Below, one piece after another: positions 12,114 through 12,371 of a stretch of 12,371 nucleotides of DNA. Origin of the DNA: CAVURW01 sp963743595 (GTDB taxonomy: Bacteria; Verrucomicrobiota; Verrucomicrobiia; Methylacidiphilales; UBA1321); the NCBI GenBank assembly GCA_963743595.1, contig CAVURW010000006.1, forward strand, positions 1 through 12,371, read 5' to 3'. Within the stretch, counting starts at the first letter, position 1. Each line of letters opens with the position of its first letter. Made by a program: the position numbers and the translations under genes. Under the pieces are notes generated by a model. The model was given only the letters and a program-made list of their open reading frames with translations, was not told the DNA's origin and searched no databases.

Positions 12114-12371
12114 ATGCCAGCTGAACTCAACCACGTTCTGCAAAAGTTGCATAACAACAACTTTTACATGTTTACAGGCGAAGAATTGGCAATCTTGATG
12201 AACTTTTCTAAGGATGTCATGACCCGTATCAAGTCCGCTGCAGATAGTCCCTTTTTCCTCGGGAAAGCACGCCCAGAATGGATCAGCGAATGGATGCGAA
12301 ACCACCCCGAATTTCAACTGTCGAAAGCTCCGTTGGAACCGAAGTCGCCTTCCAAACGCAAATCGTCCAAT
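12114..12371 (+). CDS. Small HTH-like protein, runs off the right edge
   Basis: Starts at ATG 12114 with AAAGGAG ending five bases upstream, and is open through 86 codons to the window end. The visible protein is about 85 residues. A region near 19-62 (MFTGEELAILMNFSKDVMTRIKSA...GKARPEWISEWM) has the pattern of a helix-turn-helix of the excisionase type, in which 'eLA.l...S...v..i' is followed by a short wing and a 'WI..W' helix. The tail (LEPKSPSKRKSSN) is basic and disordered, so the end may be close. The gene is divergent from the leftward operon and might control it. The assignment to a family is tentative. Confidence 0.6.
   Translation, partial: MPAELNHVLQKLHNNNFYMFTGEELAILMNFSKDVMTRIKSAADSPFFLGKARPEWISEWMRNHPEFQLSKAPLEPKSPSKRKSSN

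Overview
The window looks like part of a conjugative or mobilisable element, either a plasmid or an integrated element, from a Gram-negative bacterium of moderate GC content. The host cannot be named from sequence alone. Several genes lack clear Shine-Dalgarno sites, there is a secreted DUF2059-type protein, and a group II intron sits beside a structured RNA-like repeat. These would fit Verrucomicrobiota/Lentisphaerota or Acidobacteriota, but that is inference.

Left part (1-3421, minus strand): a MobF (TrwC/TraI-type) relaxase-helicase starts at GTG 3421 and reads leftward. One +1 frameshift near 1242-1246 splits it; its C-terminal helicase part is the reading frame ending at 280. Its stop codon overlaps, as ATGA, the start of another gene that leaves the window at base 1. 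The 375-base gap at 3422-3796 holds a perfect hairpin and several GATGTA/GGTGT repeats, so it is the best candidate for oriT and a relaxosome or regulator binding region.

Middle part (3797-6523, plus strand): a putative HTH/coiled-coil DNA-binding protein, a palindromic operator-like site, a short ParA-like ATPase, an unrecognised small protein, a structured AT-rich non-coding gap and a DUF932-family protein. This resembles plasmid backbone or accessory content.

6606-8595 is a complete-looking group II intron on the minus strand. Domains V and VI, the branch-point A, an AT 3' end and a GTGTG 5' end can all be placed. It encodes a reverse transcriptase/maturase whose most credible start is TTG 7985, behind a very strong Shine-Dalgarno inside the intron. 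Just outside its 5' end lies a structured element sharing a 19-base identical core, plus flanking blocks, with a second copy at about 5393-5527.

Right part: a secreted DUF2059-type protein (8853-9368, plus), a hairpin-rich convergent terminator region, then a compact leftward operon (11626 to 9610). The operon encodes a coiled-coil protein, an excisionase/MerR-like HTH protein started by ATGA coupling, and a protein made only of five helicase-associated (HA) repeats without a helicase motor. A divergent control region with a 9-bp inverted repeat separates it from a partial small HTH-like gene that starts at 12114 and leaves the window.
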